This document shows positions 26,302 to 35,726 of a stretch of DNA of 64,000 bases, one piece after another (the stretch's first letter is position 1; the number at the start of each line of letters is the position of its first letter). The stretch lies in contig NZ_CP058601.1 in assembly GCF_013402815.2 (NCBI RefSeq), forward strand, positions 744,001 to 808,000, read 5' to 3'. The stretch comes from Natrinema halophilum (GTDB lineage Archaea > Halobacteriota > Halobacteria > Halobacteriales > Natrialbaceae). The notes below the pieces were generated by a model, which saw only the letters and a list, made by a program, of their open reading frames with translations, did no database searches and was not told the DNA's origin. Both the position numbers and the translations under genes were made by a program.

Positions 26302-26873
26302 GAGAGTGCACCCCCGAACCCGTGCTCGAATCCGGCCGCGACTGTGGGATTAAAATATGTCGAGACGGAGACGGACTCGGGCCCATGTTTGGCTGCTGCG
26401 GGGAGTAATCCGAGCCCGCGTCGTCGAATTGTCTCGACTGCCGGTACGACGGACGCACATGCCGCGATACGATGATCGTGCATTTATGTGAGGGAAGAAG
26501 GGGTTGTCCCCGGTTGAGACCGCAACCGACCGGGGAGAGCGACGCAACCCGTGAACCGATTTACGGAATGCTGTACTACAATCAACGGCGAGGATTTGTT
26601 TGAGCACCAAGCTTGAGATGGCAAACGAGCGGCAGCTGCCGACCTGAGAGTGCCGACAGATCGTCGGTTAACGTGGACAGCCACGGACGTCGTTTAACTC
26701 CCGACGGCCTCGGTCGTCCTCGAGCGACGGACGAACCTAGACCTACTAATTCTCCGACCCAGAGCGACAACCAGCAGGGGCGCACGACGAAGCAGCCGAC
26801 GTTGCCTCCAAAAGAAGGCCTTTAAATTATTATCCATTACCCAAGGTGAAGGTCGACGTGACCTGATTCAGCA
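26302..26873. other. Divergent intergenic region with promoters for the Nramp gene and psmA
   Basis: About 570 bp. On the minus strand a TATA-like element at 26350-26358 serves the Nramp gene. On the plus strand TTTAAATTAT at 26821-26830 lies 44 nt upstream of the psmA ATG. The middle has short open frames only, without recognisable motifs. Confidence 0.5.
26821..26830 (+). promoter_or_regulatory. TATA box of psmA-psmB
   Basis: TTTAAATTAT in GC-rich surroundings. Transcription would start near 26850, giving a leader of about 24 nt before the ATG at 26874. Confidence 0.6.
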
Positions 26874-27614
26874 ATGCAAGGACAATCTCAGCAGCAGGCC
26901 TACGACCGAGGAAATACGATCTTCTCCCCGGACGGCCGGCTCTACCAGGTCGAATATGCCCGCGAGGCCGTCAAACGAGGGACCGCAAGCGTCGGTCTCC
27001 TCACGCCCGATGGCGTCGTCCTCGCAGCGAACCGTCAGGTTAGTTCGTCGCTCATGGAACGTTCGAGCGTCGAGAAAATTCACACCGTCGACGACCACAT
27101 CGGTATCGCAAGCGCCGGCCACGTCGCCGACGCGCGCCAGTTGGTCGATCTCGCCCGCCGGCGCGCCCAGGGCGAACAACTCCGCTACGGCCAGCGCATC
27201 GGTGTCGAGACGTTGACTCGATCGATCACCGACCACATTCAGGAGTATACTCAGACTGGTGGCGCGCGCCCGTTCGGCGTTGCGTTGCTCGTCGGCGGTA
27301 TCGAAAACGGCGAGCCTCGACTGTTCGAGACCGACCCTTCGGGGACGGACTACGAATGGCAAGCCGCGGCGGTCGGTGGTGACCGCGACGTCATTCAGGA
27401 CTACCTGGAAGAAAACTATCGCACCGATTTCGACGTCGACGGAGGCATCGAACTTGCCGTAAGCGCGCTCAGCGCACCCACCGACGGAGTCGTCGCCGCA
27501 GAGGACGTCGACGTCGCGACGATTACGACCGACGACGAGTCGCTTCAATCGGTTTCGAACGACCGACTCGAGTCGATCCTCGCGGATGTCGACGAGGATG
27601 GGGCGGATGAATAA
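26874..27614 (+). CDS. psmA: Proteasome subunit alpha
   Basis: 246 residues. The alpha-type N-terminus is intact: AYDRGNTIFSPDGRLYQVEYAREAVKRGT, the family signature that forms helix H0 and the gate. Conserved DHIGIASAGHVADARQLVDLAR follows, and there is no processed Thr. The acidic C-terminus ends EDGADE and lacks an obvious HbYX-binding peculiarity. Alpha rings gate the 20S core and dock PAN/Cdc48-type ATPases. Its 3' end overlaps psmB, an arrangement not usual for haloarchaea, where alpha and beta genes are commonly apart. Confidence 0.96.
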   Translation: MQGQSQQQAYDRGNTIFSPDGRLYQVEYAREAVKRGTASVGLLTPDGVVLAANRQVSSSLMERSSVEKIHTVDDHIGIASAGHVADARQLVDLARRRAQGEQLRYGQRIGVETLTRSITDHIQEYTQTGGARPFGVALLVGGIENGEPRLFETDPSGTDYEWQAAAVGGDRDVIQDYLEENYRTDFDVDGGIELAVSALSAPTDGVVAAEDVDVATITTDDESLQSVSNDRLESILADVDEDGADE

Positions 27615-28326
27615 CGGGAACGCGCCGTCGACGTCACACCGTCGCAACGAATCGTCGCCGTACGCACCGGAACTGGGGGACGTCCCCGCCGGTACTCGTA
27701 CAGGTGACGATCACGGGGACACAGTCAATCGTACGGGGACGACTACCGTCGGTATCACGACCGACGACGGCGTCGTCGTCGCGACGGACATGCGCGCGAG
27801 TCTTGGTGGTCGGTTCGTCTCGAACAAGGACGTCCAGAAGGTCGAACAGATCCACCCAACGGCAGCAGTGACGCTCGTCGGCTCCGTCGGCGGTGCCCAG
27901 TCGTTCATTCGAACGCTGCGATCCGAAGTGAATCTCTACGAGTCCCGTCGTGGCGAGACGATGCCGATCGATGCAGTAGCAACGCTTGCGGGGAATTTCG
28001 CCCGTGGTGGTCCGTTCCGGGCGATCCATCCTATTCTCGGCGGCGTCGACGAAGCCGGGAGCCACGTTTACAGCATCGACCCCGCCGGCGGTGTGATGGC
28101 AGACGATTACACCGTCACCGGCAGCGGGATGCAACTGGCCTACGGTGTCCTCGAAAACGAGTACGAAGACGACCTCACACTTCCCGACGCGCGGTCGGCA
28201 GCAGTCCGCGCTGTCAAAAGCGCCGTCGAACGCGATACTGGCTCGGGCAACGGCGTTTTCCTCGCCGAAATCACCGGCGGCGGCGTCGACATCCAGGGCC
28301 ACGAGTCGTTCGACGCGCTCCTGTAG
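27607..28326 (+). CDS. psmB: Proteasome subunit beta
   Basis: 239 residues if started at the ATG at 27607, which overlaps the psmA stop by eight bases. ATGs at 27598 and 27586 are also in frame. A propeptide of about 44 residues precedes RTG-TTTVGI, so cleavage after Gly exposes the N-terminal Thr nucleophile. Catalytic Asp and Lys are in ATDMRASLGG and the region after it (NKDVQKV). GSGMQLAYGVLE and DIQGHESFDALL complete the beta fold. Together with psmA this one transcript could make a full 20S core. Confidence 0.95.
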   Translation: MNNGNAPSTSHRRNESSPYAPELGDVPAGTRTGDDHGDTVNRTGTTTVGITTDDGVVVATDMRASLGGRFVSNKDVQKVEQIHPTAAVTLVGSVGGAQSFIRTLRSEVNLYESRRGETMPIDAVATLAGNFARGGPFRAIHPILGGVDEAGSHVYSIDPAGGVMADDYTVTGSGMQLAYGVLENEYEDDLTLPDARSAAVRAVKSAVERDTGSGNGVFLAEITGGGVDIQGHESFDALL

Positions 28327-28450
28327 TCGACGACCGCCTTTCCGAATGGGTAAGGAGAGTAATACGAGCGGACAGAACGTCAGCGATACAGTAAGTGCAC
28401 GGCGAAACAGCGACCAGAGTGGAGTAGACGATCCTCACGGAATCCGATAC

Positions 28451-28522
28451 TGGTCATAACCATCGGTTCGAGCAGGCGAAATGGACTGGCCATAACCATC
28501 AGTTCGAGCAGGCGAAATAGAT
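28451..28522. repeat. Tandem 36-bp direct repeat upstream of gyrB
   Basis: Copies at 28451-28486 and 28487-28522 differ at four positions. Each carries ATAACCATC followed by GTTCGAGCAGGCGAAAT. They end about 30 bp before the gyrB TATA box, where regulators of gyrase expression might bind. A simple slippage duplication is the other reading. Confidence 0.75.
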
Positions 28523-28553
28523 GTTGGTTCGCGCTCGCGCGCGTACACGTGAC

Positions 28554-28561
28554 TTTTATTA
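28554..28561 (+). promoter_or_regulatory. TATA box of gyrB-gyrA
   Basis: TTTTATTA is centred about 36 nt upstream of the ATG at 28594, giving a leaderless or nearly leaderless mRNA. Confidence 0.6.
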
Positions 28562-28593
28562 GTACCCGGGCGCTATCCGAAACCAGGTTTTAC

Positions 28594-30528
28594 ATGTCCC
28601 AGGAAAGCGAGTACGGCGCCGGTCAGATTCAGGTTCTCGAAGGCCTGGAGGCTGTACGAAAGCGACCGGCGATGTACATCGGCTCTACCGATTCTCGAGG
28701 TCTCCACCACCTCGTCTACGAAGTGGTTGATAACTCGATTGACGAGGCATTGGCCGGGCACTGCGACGACATCACCGTCACGATCCACGAGGATGCCTCG
28801 GTGAGTGTTGCCGACGACGGACGCGGCATTCCGGTCGATACCCACGAAGAGTACGACCGCCCTGCACTCGAGGTCATCCTCACAGTCCTCCACGCCGGCG
28901 GGAAGTTCGACAACAAATCGTATCAGGTTTCAGGCGGTCTTCACGGCGTCGGTGTTTCCGTTGTCAACGCTCTCTCCGAGCGTCTCGAAGCCGAGGTCAA
29001 ACGCGACGGTGGCGTCTTTCACCACACGTTCGAAGCAGGTGAACCTGTCGGAGATATGGAACGCGTGCGCGACATGGAATCGGACGAGGAAACAGGTACT
29101 GAAATCCGATTCTGGTCCGATACTGATATCTTCGAAACGGATGAATTCTCGTTTTCGACCCTCTCCAACCGGCTTCGAGAACTCGCGTTCTTGAACTCCG
29201 GCGTCCGCATCACGCTCCGCGACGAGCGCCCGGATACGACCGACGAGGAAGGACCCGTCGCCGAGACCTACGAGTACGAAGGCGGCATCCGGGAGTTCGT
29301 CGAGTACCTGAACGAAACGCGCTCGGCGATGCACGACGACATCATCTACTTCGAGGACGAAGATCAGAACATCCAGATCGAAGTAGCGATGCAGGCCACT
29401 GAAGAACTGCAGGGATCGATCCATGCCTTCGCGAACAACATAAACACTCGCGAGGGAGGAACCCACTTGACCGGATTCAAGACCGCGCTGACACGGACCG
29501 TCAACGATTACGCCAACGAAAACGACCTACTCTCCGACCTCGAGGACAACCTCAAAGGTGAGGACATCCGCGAGGGACTCACGGCGGTCATTTCGGTCAA
29601 ACACCCCGACCCGCAGTTCGAGGGCCAAACGAAGACGAAACTCGGCAACAGCGAAGTCCGCGGAATCGTCGAAAGCGCCATGCACGAGGGGCTTGGCACC
29701 TATTTCGAAGAACATCCCGACACCGCCCAGGCGATCGTGATGAAAGCCGTCGAGGCCGCAAAGGCCCGCATGGCCGCCCAGAAGGCCGAGGAACTGACAC
29801 GCCGAAAGTCGGCCCTCGAGTCCACGTCGTTGCCCGGTAAACTCGCGGACTGCCAGACGAAAGATCCGGAAGAGGCCGAACTGTTCATCGCCGAGGGTGA
29901 CTCCGCGGGCGGGAGCGCAAAACAGGCCAGAAACCCCGAGTTCCAGGCCGTCCTCCCGATCAAAGGGAAGATCCTGAACGTCGAGAAACATCGGCTCGAT
30001 CGGATCCTCGAGAACGACGAGATCCGGAACATGATCACCGCGATCGGCGCGGGGATCGGCGACGAATTCGACGTCGACGACATCCGCTACAAGAAGATCA
30101 TCATGGCGACCGACGCCGACGTCGACGGCGCTCACATACGAACGTTGCTTTTGACGTTCTTCTACCGGCACATGCGCCCGCTGCTCGAGGGCGGCTACGT
30201 GTACGCGACGCAGCCGCCGCTGTACCGCATCCGCTATCGCGGCGAAACCTACGACGCGATGACCGACGCCGAGCGCGACGAGATCGTCGCCGACAAGTGC
30301 GATGGAAACCCGTCGCAGGTCCAGCGGTTCAAGGGGCTCGGCGAGATGAACCCTGAACAGCTCTGGGAGACGACGATGAACCCCGACAACCGCATTCTCA
30401 AACAGATTACGGTCGAGGATGCCGCTGCAGCGGACAAGATGTTTTCAGTCCTGATGGGCGACGCCGTCGAACCCCGAAAACAGTTCATCAAAGATCACGC
30501 GCCGGAAGCGGAGTGGATCGACATATAG
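28594..30528 (+). CDS. gyrB: DNA gyrase subunit B
   Basis: 644 residues from the ATG at 28594 (MSQESEYGAGQIQVLEG). GHKL ATPase motifs: EVVDNSIDEALAGHCD, DDGRGIPV and GGLHGVGVSVVNALS. The Toprim domain has EGDSAGGSAKQARN, PIKGKILNVEK and the DxDxD in MATDADVDGAHIRTLLLTFFYRHM. The C-terminal tail region QRFKGLGEMNPEQLWETTM is standard. The subunit hydrolyses ATP to drive negative supercoiling; it is the target of novobiocin in haloarchaea. gyrA begins 18 bp downstream. Confidence 0.97.
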   Translation: MSQESEYGAGQIQVLEGLEAVRKRPAMYIGSTDSRGLHHLVYEVVDNSIDEALAGHCDDITVTIHEDASVSVADDGRGIPVDTHEEYDRPALEVILTVLHAGGKFDNKSYQVSGGLHGVGVSVVNALSERLEAEVKRDGGVFHHTFEAGEPVGDMERVRDMESDEETGTEIRFWSDTDIFETDEFSFSTLSNRLRELAFLNSGVRITLRDERPDTTDEEGPVAETYEYEGGIREFVEYLNETRSAMHDDIIYFEDEDQNIQIEVAMQATEELQGSIHAFANNINTREGGTHLTGFKTALTRTVNDYANENDLLSDLEDNLKGEDIREGLTAVISVKHPDPQFEGQTKTKLGNSEVRGIVESAMHEGLGTYFEEHPDTAQAIVMKAVEAAKARMAAQKAEELTRRKSALESTSLPGKLADCQTKDPEEAELFIAEGDSAGGSAKQARNPEFQAVLPIKGKILNVEKHRLDRILENDEIRNMITAIGAGIGDEFDVDDIRYKKIIMATDADVDGAHIRTLLLTFFYRHMRPLLEGGYVYATQPPLYRIRYRGETYDAMTDAERDEIVADKCDGNPSQVQRFKGLGEMNPEQLWETTMNPDNRILKQITVEDAAAADKMFSVLMGDAVEPRKQFIKDHAPEAEWIDI

Positions 30529-30546
30529 CGTATTAGAGGTGACTAC

Positions 30547-33033
30547 ATGAGTTCAGATGTACCCGACCCGACGGACGTAGAGGCAAGAGCGGTCGAAAAC
30601 GTCCGTATCGAAGACGAGATGGAGCAAAGTTACATTGACTACGCGATGAGCGTCATCGCCGGTCGAGCCCTTCCGGACGTCCGCGACGGGCTCAAGCCCG
30701 TCCATCGGCGCATCCTGTATGCAATGCACGAGATGGGCGTCTCGAGCGGTTCGTCCCATCGGAAATCTTCCTCGATCGTCGGGGAAACGATGGGTGACTA
30801 TCACCCACACGGTGACAGTGCGATCTACGACACCCTGGTCCGGATGGCACAGGACTTCTCGATGCGCTATCCCCTCGTAGACGGGCAGGGGAATTTCGGC
30901 TCGATGGACGGCGACCCAGCCGCCGCGCCCCGATACACGGAGGCTCGGATGGCTTCCGTCGCCGAGGAGTTGCTCGAGGACATCGAGAAGGATACGGTCG
31001 ACTTCTCGTCGAACTACGACGACCGGCTACAGGAGCCGGACGTATTGCCGGCGGCCTTTCCGAACCTGCTCGTAAACGGTTCCTCGGGGATCGCGGTGGG
31101 GATGTCGACGAACATTCCGCCTCACAACCTCGGCGAGGTAATCGATGCGACGATCGAGTTGATCGACAATCCCGACGCGACCGTCGACGAGCTGATGAAC
31201 CACGTGAAGGCGCCAGACTTCCCGACGGGTGCGAACATCGTCGGTCGGGACGCAATTTATTCCGCGTACAAGACCGGCCGCGGCCGCATTCGCGTCCGCG
31301 CCGAGTTCGAGGTCGAGGAGTGGAAATCCGGACGCGAACGGATCGTCGTCACCGAACTTCCGTACCAGGCAAACAAGGCCCGCCTCGTCGAGCGCATCGC
31401 CGAGGACGTCAACGAGGGCGAGATAGACGGCATCTCCGATCTCCGCGACGAGTCCGACCGCGATGGAGTCCGCATCGTCATCGAACTCAAGCGCGGAGCC
31501 AACGCCGAGGTCGTCAAGAACAAGTTGCTCGAGAATCACCTCGAGCGAACCTTCGGCGTCATCAACCTGTCTCTGGTCGACGGCCAGCCAAAGGTACTGT
31601 CGCTCAAAGAAACCCTAGAGGAATACGTCGCACACCGCCGCGAGGTCGTCCGTCGACGCAGCGAATACGACCTCGAGCAAGCCGAAGATCGAGCGCACAT
31701 TCTGGAGGGGCGGCTCACGGCCGTCGAGAACGCCGAAGATGTCGTCGAACTCATCCGCAACAGCAAGGATCGGTCTGCCGCCAAAGCGGCGCTTCAGGAG
31801 AGCTACGACTTCTCCGAGGACCAGGCAACCCACATCGTCAGGATGCAACTGGGGAGTCTCACCTCGATGGAAGCCGCCGAGATCGAAGACGAGTACGAGG
31901 AGGTACAGGCCGAAATCGAGCGACTCACCGAAATATTAGAGAGCGAACAGGAATTGTTCGGAGTGATCAAGGATGAACTCCGTGACATCAAAGACGAGTA
32001 CGCTGACGAACGCCGAACGTCGATCGTAGAGGACCAGGGGACGGTTACCCACGAGGACCTCATTCCAGAAGAGGAAGTGTTCGTAGTCATGACCGAAGAC
32101 GACTACGTCAAGCGGATGCCGATCGACGAGTTCGATCCGCAGGGCCGCGGTGGCAAAGGCATCATCGGTGCGGACGTCAAAGAAGACGACCGCGTCGCAG
32201 CGGTGTTTCGAGCCAACACCCACGACTATCTGCTCTGCTTTACGAATCATGGTGAGGTCTACCGTCTCAAGACCTACGAGATCCCCGAAATGGGACGGAC
32301 TGCACGCGGGAAGTCCGCAGTCAACATCCTCGATCTCGATCCCGGCGAGGACATCACAGCCATCGTCGACACCGACGCGTTCGGCGACGACGAGTACGTG
32401 ACGATGGTCACCCGCAACGGCTACGTAAAGCGCACTGCTGGCGAAGAGTTCGACAACATCCTCTCGACGGGCATCATCGCCGCCGACCTCGAGGAGGGCG
32501 ACGAACTCGTCGACGTCGAAGTGACCGACGGATCGAAGGATCTCGTCGTCGCGACCGAAGGCGGTATGACGATTCGCTTCGACGAGGACGAGGTTCGAGC
32601 GATGGGACGCAACGCCCGCGGTGTCAACGGCATCAAACTGCAAGACGGCGACGCAGTCGCCGGATTGGTTGCAACCGACGAAGCTGACGAACGCGCGCTG
32701 CTTACAGTTACGGAAAACGGCTACGGCAAGCGCACGTTACTCTCGGAATACCGGACGCAGTCACGATACGGCAAAGGGTTAATCGACATCAAGACCGGCG
32801 AGCGAAATAGCTCCGTAACCGCCGTGAAAGCGGTCGCAGCGAACGACCAGCTCGTGATGATGAGCGAACGCGGCCAGATCGTTCGGACGCGTGTCGACGA
32901 GATTTCGACCGTCGGTCGAAACACGATGGGTGTAATAGTCATGGAAGTCGGCGACGGTGACGCGGTCGCGAGTGTCGACGTGATTCCGGCCTCGGCAGCC
33001 GATGCGGGAGACGATACGGACGCGGCGACCTGA
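30547..33033 (+). CDS. gyrA: DNA gyrase subunit A
   Basis: 828 residues. N-terminal [32 protein letters not shown], catalytic Tyr130 in [11 protein letters not shown], and the quinolone-region sequence [13 protein letters not shown] with Ser91 and Asp95, the residues of sensitive enzymes. The C-terminal beta-pinwheel has the GyrA box QGRGGKG at about 540, so it can wrap DNA and supercoil rather than only decatenate as ParC does. The last 15 residues are acidic. It is cotranscribed with gyrB. Confidence 0.97.
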   Translation: MSSDVPDPTDVEARAVENVRIEDEMEQSYIDYAMSVIAGRALPDVRDGLKPVHRRILYAMHEMGVSSGSSHRKSSSIVGETMGDYHPHGDSAIYDTLVRMAQDFSMRYPLVDGQGNFGSMDGDPAAAPRYTEARMASVAEELLEDIEKDTVDFSSNYDDRLQEPDVLPAAFPNLLVNGSSGIAVGMSTNIPPHNLGEVIDATIELIDNPDATVDELMNHVKAPDFPTGANIVGRDAIYSAYKTGRGRIRVRAEFEVEEWKSGRERIVVTELPYQANKARLVERIAEDVNEGEIDGISDLRDESDRDGVRIVIELKRGANAEVVKNKLLENHLERTFGVINLSLVDGQPKVLSLKETLEEYVAHRREVVRRRSEYDLEQAEDRAHILEGRLTAVENAEDVVELIRNSKDRSAAKAALQESYDFSEDQATHIVRMQLGSLTSMEAAEIEDEYEEVQAEIERLTEILESEQELFGVIKDELRDIKDEYADERRTSIVEDQGTVTHEDLIPEEEVFVVMTEDDYVKRMPIDEFDPQGRGGKGIIGADVKEDDRVAAVFRANTHDYLLCFTNHGEVYRLKTYEIPEMGRTARGKSAVNILDLDPGEDITAIVDTDAFGDDEYVTMVTRNGYVKRTAGEEFDNILSTGIIAADLEEGDELVDVEVTDGSKDLVVATEGGMTIRFDEDEVRAMGRNARGVNGIKLQDGDAVAGLVATDEADERALLTVTENGYGKRTLLSEYRTQSRYGKGLIDIKTGERNSSVTAVKAVAANDQLVMMSERGQIVRTRVDEISTVGRNTMGVIVMEVGDGDAVASVDVIPASAADAGDDTDAAT

Positions 33034-33162
33034 CCGCGTCGACTACAATTTTCCCGCGGGAATGACGAACCACGCGAGTCTCGACGATCGTCCGTGGACG
33101 AATCAACGAAAGCAAGGGCGACCGCTGCAAAGAAATCGAGGAGAACGCGGGTAAATAGTGGG

Positions 33163-33702
33163 TCAGTGTGCCGGCTCTTCGGCGGGCGCAATCATGTCAT
33201 CTATCCGCAAGATAAGGATGTTGTTCGTATCGTCTTTCCCATCGACGGAGCCTTCGATGACGAGTTTCGAAAGCGGCGTCGGACCGACCGTGACCGCGTC
33301 GTTTTCATGGATGTCGCTCAGGGTTCCCTGAATGTGGATCTCTGCGCGACAGAGTTCCGGATGATGGACGCTCGAGAGGTCGATTTCTTCGATGATGGTG
33401 TCGCTTACGGGTTCGCCTTCGTGTTGTAACGGGACCGCTGCTGGCTCGTCCATCTGCTGGATTTCGAGGGCCTCGTAGGCCGAGGCCGTTGGTTTGTAGC
33501 CGCCCTTTGGCCCGGGTACGCCTTCTACTAACTGCAGGGCTTTGAGGCTCTGCATCTGGTTTCGAATCGTTCCCGGATTGCGGTCGACCTGTTCGGCGAT
33601 GTCCTCGCCTTTGATAGCATCTTCGGACTCCTTGTGGAGATTCGTCAGCGCGCGGAGTATTTTCTTCTGGCTCGGTGTGAGTTCGATTGATGACATAGTC
33701 AT
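33163..33702 (-). CDS. Winged-helix transcription regulator with C-terminal sensor-like domain
   Basis: 179 residues (or 177 from the ATG at 33696). The N-terminal third is a winged helix: LTPSQKKILRALTNLHKE, EDIAEQVDRNPGTIRNQMQSLKALQLVEGVPGPKGGYKPTASAYEAL, close to Rrf2-like or haloarchaeal HTH regulators. The remainder is a beta-rich domain (AEIHIQGTLSDIHENDAVTVGPTPLSKLVIEGSV) without cysteines, so no Fe-S cluster. Convergent with gyrA. Target unknown. Confidence 0.82.
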   Translation of the reverse strand: MTMSSIELTPSQKKILRALTNLHKESEDAIKGEDIAEQVDRNPGTIRNQMQSLKALQLVEGVPGPKGGYKPTASAYEALEIQQMDEPAAVPLQHEGEPVSDTIIEEIDLSSVHHPELCRAEIHIQGTLSDIHENDAVTVGPTPLSKLVIEGSVDGKDDTNNILILRIDDMIAPAEEPAH

Positions 33703-33885
33703 ATATTGGTAGTTGCATTCCTTAAACCCGGTGGGTCACCAGGCGTTTCGCCGATATTGGGGGGATTGAATCGAGAGTGAGCCACTAGTCCTGTCCGGAT
33801 CGTCGGAAGAGAGTACAGTTCGTCAAGATCAGGTCCGATCCGCTCGGACGGCTACTGTGACCTACGTTTCGAACGATGGATTCGC

Positions 33886-34566
33886 TTACGGTTTTGGCTC
33901 CGTCGGTTTCGCAACTCGAACGTGGTGAGCGACTGATTCCGGCAACGAAACGGGTTCGTCGGCTTCGCTCGAGCGAGCGGTCACCATTCCAAACGGCGCG
34001 ATCTCGAGAATTTTGAGTTCGACACCGGGTTCGACGCCGTGCTCGGCGAGATACGAGAGAACCGCCGGATCGTGATCGGCGACTTCCGCCACCGTGACGT
34101 CGGCTCCCTCCTCGTATTCGATGATCGACTTGCTGTCGGGTCGTGACGGCGGCTCGAGATCGGCGCTTGGAATCGGTGATCCGTGTGGATCGACGGAGGG
34201 TTCGCCGAGCGCGGCGGCGACGCGGGCTTCGAAATCTTCGCTGATGTGGTGTTCGAGTCGATCCGCCTCTGCGTGGACTTCCGACCAGTCGTAATCGAGG
34301 TGCTCCGTCAGATAGGCTTCGAGCAGGCGGTGGTGGCGGACGATCTCGAGGGCGACGGTCTCACCCTCGTCGGTTAAGGTGACCCCGCGGTACTTCTCGC
34401 GGTCGACTAGTTCTCGTTCCTCGAGTTTGTCGAGCATGCTGGTAACCGTCGGCGACGTGACGTCCAGTTCATCTGCGATCTCGGAGGTCTTGATCCGATC
34501 GTCGGTCTCGCGCTGGAGCTGGTAGATGGCTTTGAGATAATCTTCCATCACGTCGCTCAGCATCAT
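33886..34566 (-). CDS. DtxR/MntR-family metal-dependent regulator with FeoA-like domain
   Basis: 226 residues in three parts. The winged helix reads DVMEDYLKAIYQLQRE, IKTSEIADELDVTSPTVTSMLDKLEERELVDREKYRGVTLTDEG. The dimerisation/metal domain reads EIVRHHRLLEAYLTEHL and HAEADRLEHHISEDFEARV, whose His and Glu residues bind Fe or Mn. A FeoA/SH3-like C-terminal domain spans about 150-225 (GADVTVAEVADHDPAVLSYL). It should repress or activate Fe/Mn uptake genes, possibly including the Nramp gene at 25-26 kb. It is divergent from the arginase gene. Confidence 0.93.
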   Translation of the reverse strand: MMLSDVMEDYLKAIYQLQRETDDRIKTSEIADELDVTSPTVTSMLDKLEERELVDREKYRGVTLTDEGETVALEIVRHHRLLEAYLTEHLDYDWSEVHAEADRLEHHISEDFEARVAAALGEPSVDPHGSPIPSADLEPPSRPDSKSIIEYEEGADVTVAEVADHDPAVLSYLAEHGVEPGVELKILEIAPFGMVTARSSEADEPVSLPESVAHHVRVAKPTEPKP

Positions 34567-34592
34567 ACTATCGCGGTTTAAGAGTCGTCTAT

Positions 34593-34601
34593 CCCTAAAA
34601 C
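34593..34601 (-). promoter_or_regulatory. TATA-like box of the DtxR-type gene
   Basis: On the minus strand GTTTTAGGG lies about 30 nt upstream of the ATG at 34566, consistent with a leaderless transcript. The AT-rich TTAAAC between it and the start could overlap an operator for autoregulation. Confidence 0.4.
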
Positions 34602-34690
34602 TATCGCCAGCGCTGTACCGGGTTGACCGACGAGGTCGCGCCCGTTCACGGAATCGTCACGACCAAGCCCGTCTATGCCGAAGGACGCGT

Positions 34691-35611
34691 ATGGATCGGA
34701 CCGTCAGGATAATCGGTGCCCCAATGGACTACGGAGCGAACCGTCGCGGCGTCGATATGGGTCCGTCAGCGATCAGATATGCCGATCTTGCGGATGGGCT
34801 CGAGCAAGCAGGCGCTGTGCCCGTTGACGATGGCGACCTGTCGATGCCGCGGGCAGAAGAGCGCGATCCTGACGCTGACCAACCTAGCCGCGGAAACGCA
34901 AAATTCCTCAGGGAGATCGAAGACGTCTGTCGACTGCTGAGCGATCGGGTTGCATCGACGCTTGCAGACGGCGAATTTCCGCTCGTATTGGGCGGCGATC
35001 ACTCGGTCGCGATCGGTTCATTGACCGGATCTGCAAGAGCAGCAGAGCTCGGCGTGCTCTGGTTCGACGCCCACGCGGACTGTAACACACCCGAAACCTC
35101 GCCGACCGGCAACGTTCACGGAATGCCGTTAGCTGCGGTCCTCGGTCGCGGTACGTTCGGCGATACGGAATGGGCGCCTGCGACCGGACTGTGCGAGTCG
35201 GCGATCGTCTACGTCGGCCTTCGGAGTATCGACGAACGCGAGCGCACGCTGATCCGCGATAGCGAGATGACCGCCTTTACTATGTCCGACATCGACCGAC
35301 GAGGTATCTCGGCGGTGATCGAGGATGCTCTTACGATTGCGACCGACGGCACCGACGGCGTCCACGTTAGCCTCGACCTCGACTGGCTCGACCCCAGGAC
35401 TGCTCCAGGAGTCGGCACTCCTGTCCGTGGCGGCGTCACCTATCGGGAAGCTCACGCTGCTCTCGAGGCGATTTCCCGGAGGGACGAAGCAGACGACATC
35501 CTCCGATCGATGGACGTCGTCGAAGTGAATCCGATTCTAGACGAGGGGAACGAAACGGCGACGTTGGCGTCAGAACTGACCGCGAGCACGTTTGGGAAAC
35601 GTATTTTGTGA
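34691..35611 (+). CDS. Arginase family protein (arginase)
   Basis: 306 residues. The binuclear Mn site is complete: His104 in LGGDHSVAIGS, Asp126, His128 and Asp130 in WFDAHADCN, and Asp229 and Asp231 in SLDLDWLDP. The substrate loop CNTPETSPTGNVHGMPLA (with His143) is the arginase form, not that of agmatinase, so L-arginine to ornithine and urea is expected. The N-terminal DYGANRRGVDMGPSAIRYA is also arginase-like. It stands alone, divergent from the DtxR-type gene. Confidence 0.92.
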   Translation: MDRTVRIIGAPMDYGANRRGVDMGPSAIRYADLADGLEQAGAVPVDDGDLSMPRAEERDPDADQPSRGNAKFLREIEDVCRLLSDRVASTLADGEFPLVLGGDHSVAIGSLTGSARAAELGVLWFDAHADCNTPETSPTGNVHGMPLAAVLGRGTFGDTEWAPATGLCESAIVYVGLRSIDERERTLIRDSEMTAFTMSDIDRRGISAVIEDALTIATDGTDGVHVSLDLDWLDPRTAPGVGTPVRGGVTYREAHAALEAISRRDEADDILRSMDVVEVNPILDEGNETATLASELTASTFGKRIL

Positions 35612-35726
35612 GCGCACGTTGTCGCTCTGGAATTTGTGAATATCACTGAATAAGGCTCTTGAGAACACAGAACACACGGACTCTCGTTCCAACACCTTTG
35701 TATCATAGTGATTCGCAGTGTGGTAT

